This document shows positions 61,975 through 64,000 of a DNA stretch of 64,000 bases, one piece after another. Under the pieces are notes generated by a model that saw only the letters and a list, made by a program, of their open reading frames with translations, ran no database searches and was not told where the DNA came from. Made by a program: the position numbers and the translations under genes. Location: NCBI GenBank assembly GCA_945902075.1, contig CAMDMA010000002.1, forward strand, positions 1 through 64,000, written 5' to 3'. Position 1 is the stretch's first letter; each line of letters starts with the position of its first letter. Source of the stretch: Candidatus Kuenenia stuttgartensis. GTDB taxonomy: Bacteria; Planctomycetota; Phycisphaerae; Phycisphaerales; SM1A02.

Positions 61975-63756
61975 CTATGCCGAACGCGCGCACGGTGATT
62001 GAAAACTCTCGGCGTTCTCTGCACAGGACGCGTTTGAACTCGCCATCCGCAACAACTTCGACCAGGTGGCCGTTCCGTAGACCGCTCGGGGCTGAGTGAC
62101 CTCTACTCCGATTTTCCCATCGGCGAGAGCGGTCATCCAATCATTGCCGCCACTACACGACATGAAACTTTCGTGTTTGGCGCATTGATTTCGCTTGGCA
62201 GTCGCAACCGCATGCATTGCCCTTCCTCGCACCGCACGCAACGTCATACGCCACCGGAATACATGCGAGACATCCGACTCAGATATATGACGGGTCGAAC
62301 GATGTTCATGATCAGTGTGCAATGCGAGCGCATCGTGTGGATCAACTCCGCCCGCTGCATCAACGGACCAACGCGTGGCTGCCGGATGCCGACGCACATT
62401 TCTTCCATCATCTTTCTCTGGAGGACAAATCACAAGAATAAGAACAGCGATATCGCATTCCGATGCTGCGAGCTGAAGCCTTCTCCATGTGCTGAAATCA
62501 AAATCAGTGCCGTCAAGGATCATGATGGAAGCGGCCGCTGATCGTAACGCTTGCTCGGCACACCAGGCACGAGCCTGCGACGGATTCATTGGCGCATGAA
62601 TGACTCGTCTTGATTTTCCCGAAGTGCGTTTAGACAAAATTTCTGGACTTGCATCTGCCACATACATTGAGCATTCAAGAAGAAAAAAATCGATGCCAAC
62701 TGATTCTGTATTCGATTGCTCACAGACGGAGACTAATGTCGAGGGATCAGGATGGACGCGATCACCAATCCAGATGATGGGTCTTCCTTGTAATTTTTCG
62801 TGCGCTGCCGCACGACGAACAACATGCATGATGCTTCCGAATGGAACGATCCAATCAGATACATGATGATTGCTGCTCACAACCGATTCTGTTTCCGTGC
62901 GGGAAAAATGTTCTTTCTGAAAGTCTCGGCATGGCGTGGCTCTGGATTTCATTTTCTGACTATCGCTACCGACATGATGACCAATGACCTGATCCCTTTG
63001 CCACCTAGGGTCACGTCCCGTGAAGACACCGCTTATCTCATGCAAGACTCCGCAAAGTAGACCTCCGCCAAGTAATGCGTCACAGGCCGCATCGTCAATC
63101 GAAACAGCAACTGGGGAAACGGGATCTACAAGAGTCGATTTCGTACAAACATGCGTGGCAAAAACAGGGACAACATCAGCAGCCGCCTTCTCGCCGAGCA
63201 CTGCATCAACAAACACACTTTTATTCACTTTCCGTATATCTCGTACGCCTTCATTTTGCGTGTGTTGAGGGGAATGAAGCGATGCGTGTATGCGCTCAAA
63301 GAGATCGGCTGTGCCCAACTGCGTTTCGGTTAGATGCGACGAAGTATCTTCACGCTGAGACGGATGCGGAATCTCTCCGCTTTCAATTACCGACAACGCC
63401 TCTCGAATACTTCTTGAGATGTCGACCGACCGCTGTCCAAACGTCTTTCGAATTCGAACTTTTGATATGCGATTCTCTCTCAGCACTTGCGGAGAGTCCA
63501 TGCCTTCAAATTCGATTCGAAGTTCATCTGTGCGATCATGAGCCACTTTGGGCAGTACCTTTTGATCAATAGGCACCGCTTCAAAATCGCACCGCATTGC
63601 CGTGTTCGGATTCACATCAAGTCGCCCTTCAAGCAACGTACGTGCGTGATGAATACGCCGCTCCTTCTGTCGGTCAGCCGATGAAACGCTCTGGATGCGC
63701 TCGTCTCCAAGCGGATATTTCGCATGGGTGAACACGGAATGTTCTTGCACTGACAT
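61975..63756 (-). CDS. imuA: ImuA-like RecA-fold protein
   Basis: A 593-residue protein, more than twice the usual ImuA length of about 250. The core has LLGGGLLCGVLHEISGVFTG (the LPxGGLxxGxLHEV pattern of ImuA/RecA-like proteins), IIWIGDRVHPDPSTLVSVCE, and ILDGTDFDFSTWRRLQLAAS, CDIAVLILVICPP, VFRWRMTLRAVRG, corresponding to the RecA-fold core strands. The first ~200 residues have no family match and look low-complexity. An AAGG motif sits 6 bases upstream of ATG 63756. First gene of the imu cassette; its stop lies 61 bases before imuB. ImuA is needed for the mutagenesis pathway together with ImuB and DnaE2. Confidence 0.75.
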   Translation of the reverse strand: MSVQEHSVFTHAKYPLGDERIQSVSSADRQKERRIHHARTLLEGRLDVNPNTAMRCDFEAVPIDQKVLPKVAHDRTDELRIEFEGMDSPQVLRENRISKVRIRKTFGQRSVDISRSIREALSVIESGEIPHPSQREDTSSHLTETQLGTADLFERIHASLHSPQHTQNEGVRDIRKVNKSVFVDAVLGEKAAADVVPVFATHVCTKSTLVDPVSPVAVSIDDAACDALLGGGLLCGVLHEISGVFTGRDPRWQRDQVIGHHVGSDSQKMKSRATPCRDFQKEHFSRTETESVVSSNHHVSDWIVPFGSIMHVVRRAAAHEKLQGRPIIWIGDRVHPDPSTLVSVCEQSNTESVGIDFFLLECSMYVADASPEILSKRTSGKSRRVIHAPMNPSQARAWCAEQALRSAAASIMILDGTDFDFSTWRRLQLAASECDIAVLILVICPPEKDDGRNVRRHPAATRWSVDAAGGVDPHDALALHTDHEHRSTRHISESDVSHVFRWRMTLRAVRGRAMHAVATAKRNQCAKHESFMSCSGGNDWMTALADGKIGVEVTQPRAVYGTATWSKLLRMASSNASCAENAESFQSPCARSA

Positions 63757-63790
63757 GGACAGCCTTCGCGCATGGCGCGTTTAACGTTTT

Positions 63791-63888
63791 CATGTGCTCC
63801 TTCACGTGCTCCTTCACGTGCTTTAAGTGCGCATCAACAACATCTATCTCTTTCATGCTCTTTCATGCTCTTTCATGCTCTTTCATGC
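63791..63888. repeat. Tandem repeats upstream of imuA (12-bp and 10-bp)
   Basis: Two arrays lie just upstream of the imuA start: catgtgctcctt / cacgtgctcctt repeats at 63791-63825, and four copies of tctttcatgc at 63849-63888. Confidence 0.9.
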
Positions 63889-63975
63889 CGTGCACACGCG
63901 CGATGGCAGCACATCACCCCGCGCAGCACGCGTTTGCGTCAACCGCAGTTTGGATCGCAGTTCCACCAATATGCC

Positions 63976-63990
63976 CCGAATCTTGTTCGG
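63976..63990. promoter_or_regulatory. Candidate operator upstream of imuA
   Basis: The inverted repeat ccgaatcttgttcgg (arms ccgaa / ttcgg) lies about 220 bases upstream of imuA. It partly resembles the gapped CGAAC-N4-GTTCG class of LexA sites, with one half mismatched. The distance is long for an operator; treat it as a candidate only. Confidence 0.3.
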
Positions 63991-64000
63991 TGTTTGTTAG

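Larger units (their letters stand above)
63757..64000. other. Intergenic region upstream of imuA to window edge
   Basis: No gene is supported here on either strand. It holds the repeats and inverted repeat listed above and presumably the imu promoter. The neighbouring gene to the right is outside the window. Confidence 0.5.

Noticed and set aside
61910-62140. Open frame on the minus strand overlapping the imuA 3' end and ending in an ATGA overlap with imuB
   Set aside because: No family similarity and no ribosome site. The imuA frame itself carries the expected VFRWRMTLRAVRG C-terminal block, so this is probably a shadow frame.
63674-63856. Short minus-strand frame upstream of and overlapping the imuA start
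   Set aside because: It mostly reads the tandem repeats (His-Val-Lys-Glu) and overlaps imuA in another frame; no ribosome site or family.
1-64000. CRISPR array, IS element, rRNA or plasmid origin
   Set aside because: No regularly spaced identical repeats with unique spacers, no transposase and no rRNA motifs were seen; the repeats present are tight tandem arrays.

Overview
The window looks like a piece of a planctomycete chromosome, most likely a Phycisphaerae-type bacterium. Five things point there: high-GC coding sequence; secreted proteins ending in paired EF-hand/dockerin-like loops that finish on Trp; an H-X9-DG prepilin-like protein; planctomycete-style ECF sigma factors (one cut by the left edge, one decayed); and a mix of ASPIC/UnbV, DUF2961 and ThuA-like proteins. 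Genes are densely packed and many neighbours are joined by 4-nt NTGA stop/start overlaps. This taxonomic reading is inference; no rRNA is present.

Layout. 1-9.5 kb: sigma factor fragment, SDR-type threonine dehydrogenase, cupin, Tat-exported sugar-isomerase-like protein, beta-propeller protein, penicillin-acylase-family hydrolase and a secreted metalloprotease. 9.8 kb: tRNA-Thr(CGU). 10-14.8 kb: an exported HEAT-like protein, and divergent from it a cobalamin riboswitch heading a coupled run of three genes (secreted dockerin-tailed protein, pseudopilin, BFD-like Fe-S protein). 14.8-20 kb: mutL, nadE, two crcB genes and an HTH-REC regulator. 20-24.2 kb: glycosyltransferase, threonine ammonia-lyase, accC, accB. 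24.3-28.3 kb: a five-gene chain in which a BtuFCD/FecBCD-like ABC importer sits between two unknown genes. 28.4-32.5 kb: exporter, aroA, lone GroES-like gene and divergent apt. 32.5-45.7 kb: tyrosine catabolism (HPPD, homogentisate dioxygenase, fumarylacetoacetase plus a coupled unknown gene), interleaved with secreted proteins, an RluA-type synthase and a decayed stretch (DUF2961 gene and sigma factor relics). 45.9-51.2 kb: four exported proteins resembling the CsgG / COG3014 / YcfL / LpoB set. 51.3-54.7 kb: lipoproteins and an MFS transporter. 54.7-63.8 kb: an imuA-imuB-dnaE2 translesion mutagenesis cassette whose three proteins are all unusually long.

The strongest candidate for an undescribed system is the cobalamin-riboswitch operon at 12.46-14.77 kb. 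None of its three products is a known B12 synthesis or uptake protein, and it has a dockerin-like tail, a pseudopilin and an Fe-S protein under B12 control. A second theme is 12-bp (tetrapeptide) tandem repeats in several unrelated genes, especially near signal peptides and inside the imu cassette. By eye the imu region is less GC-rich than the rest and may be a transferred or fast-evolving block; I did not count composition.
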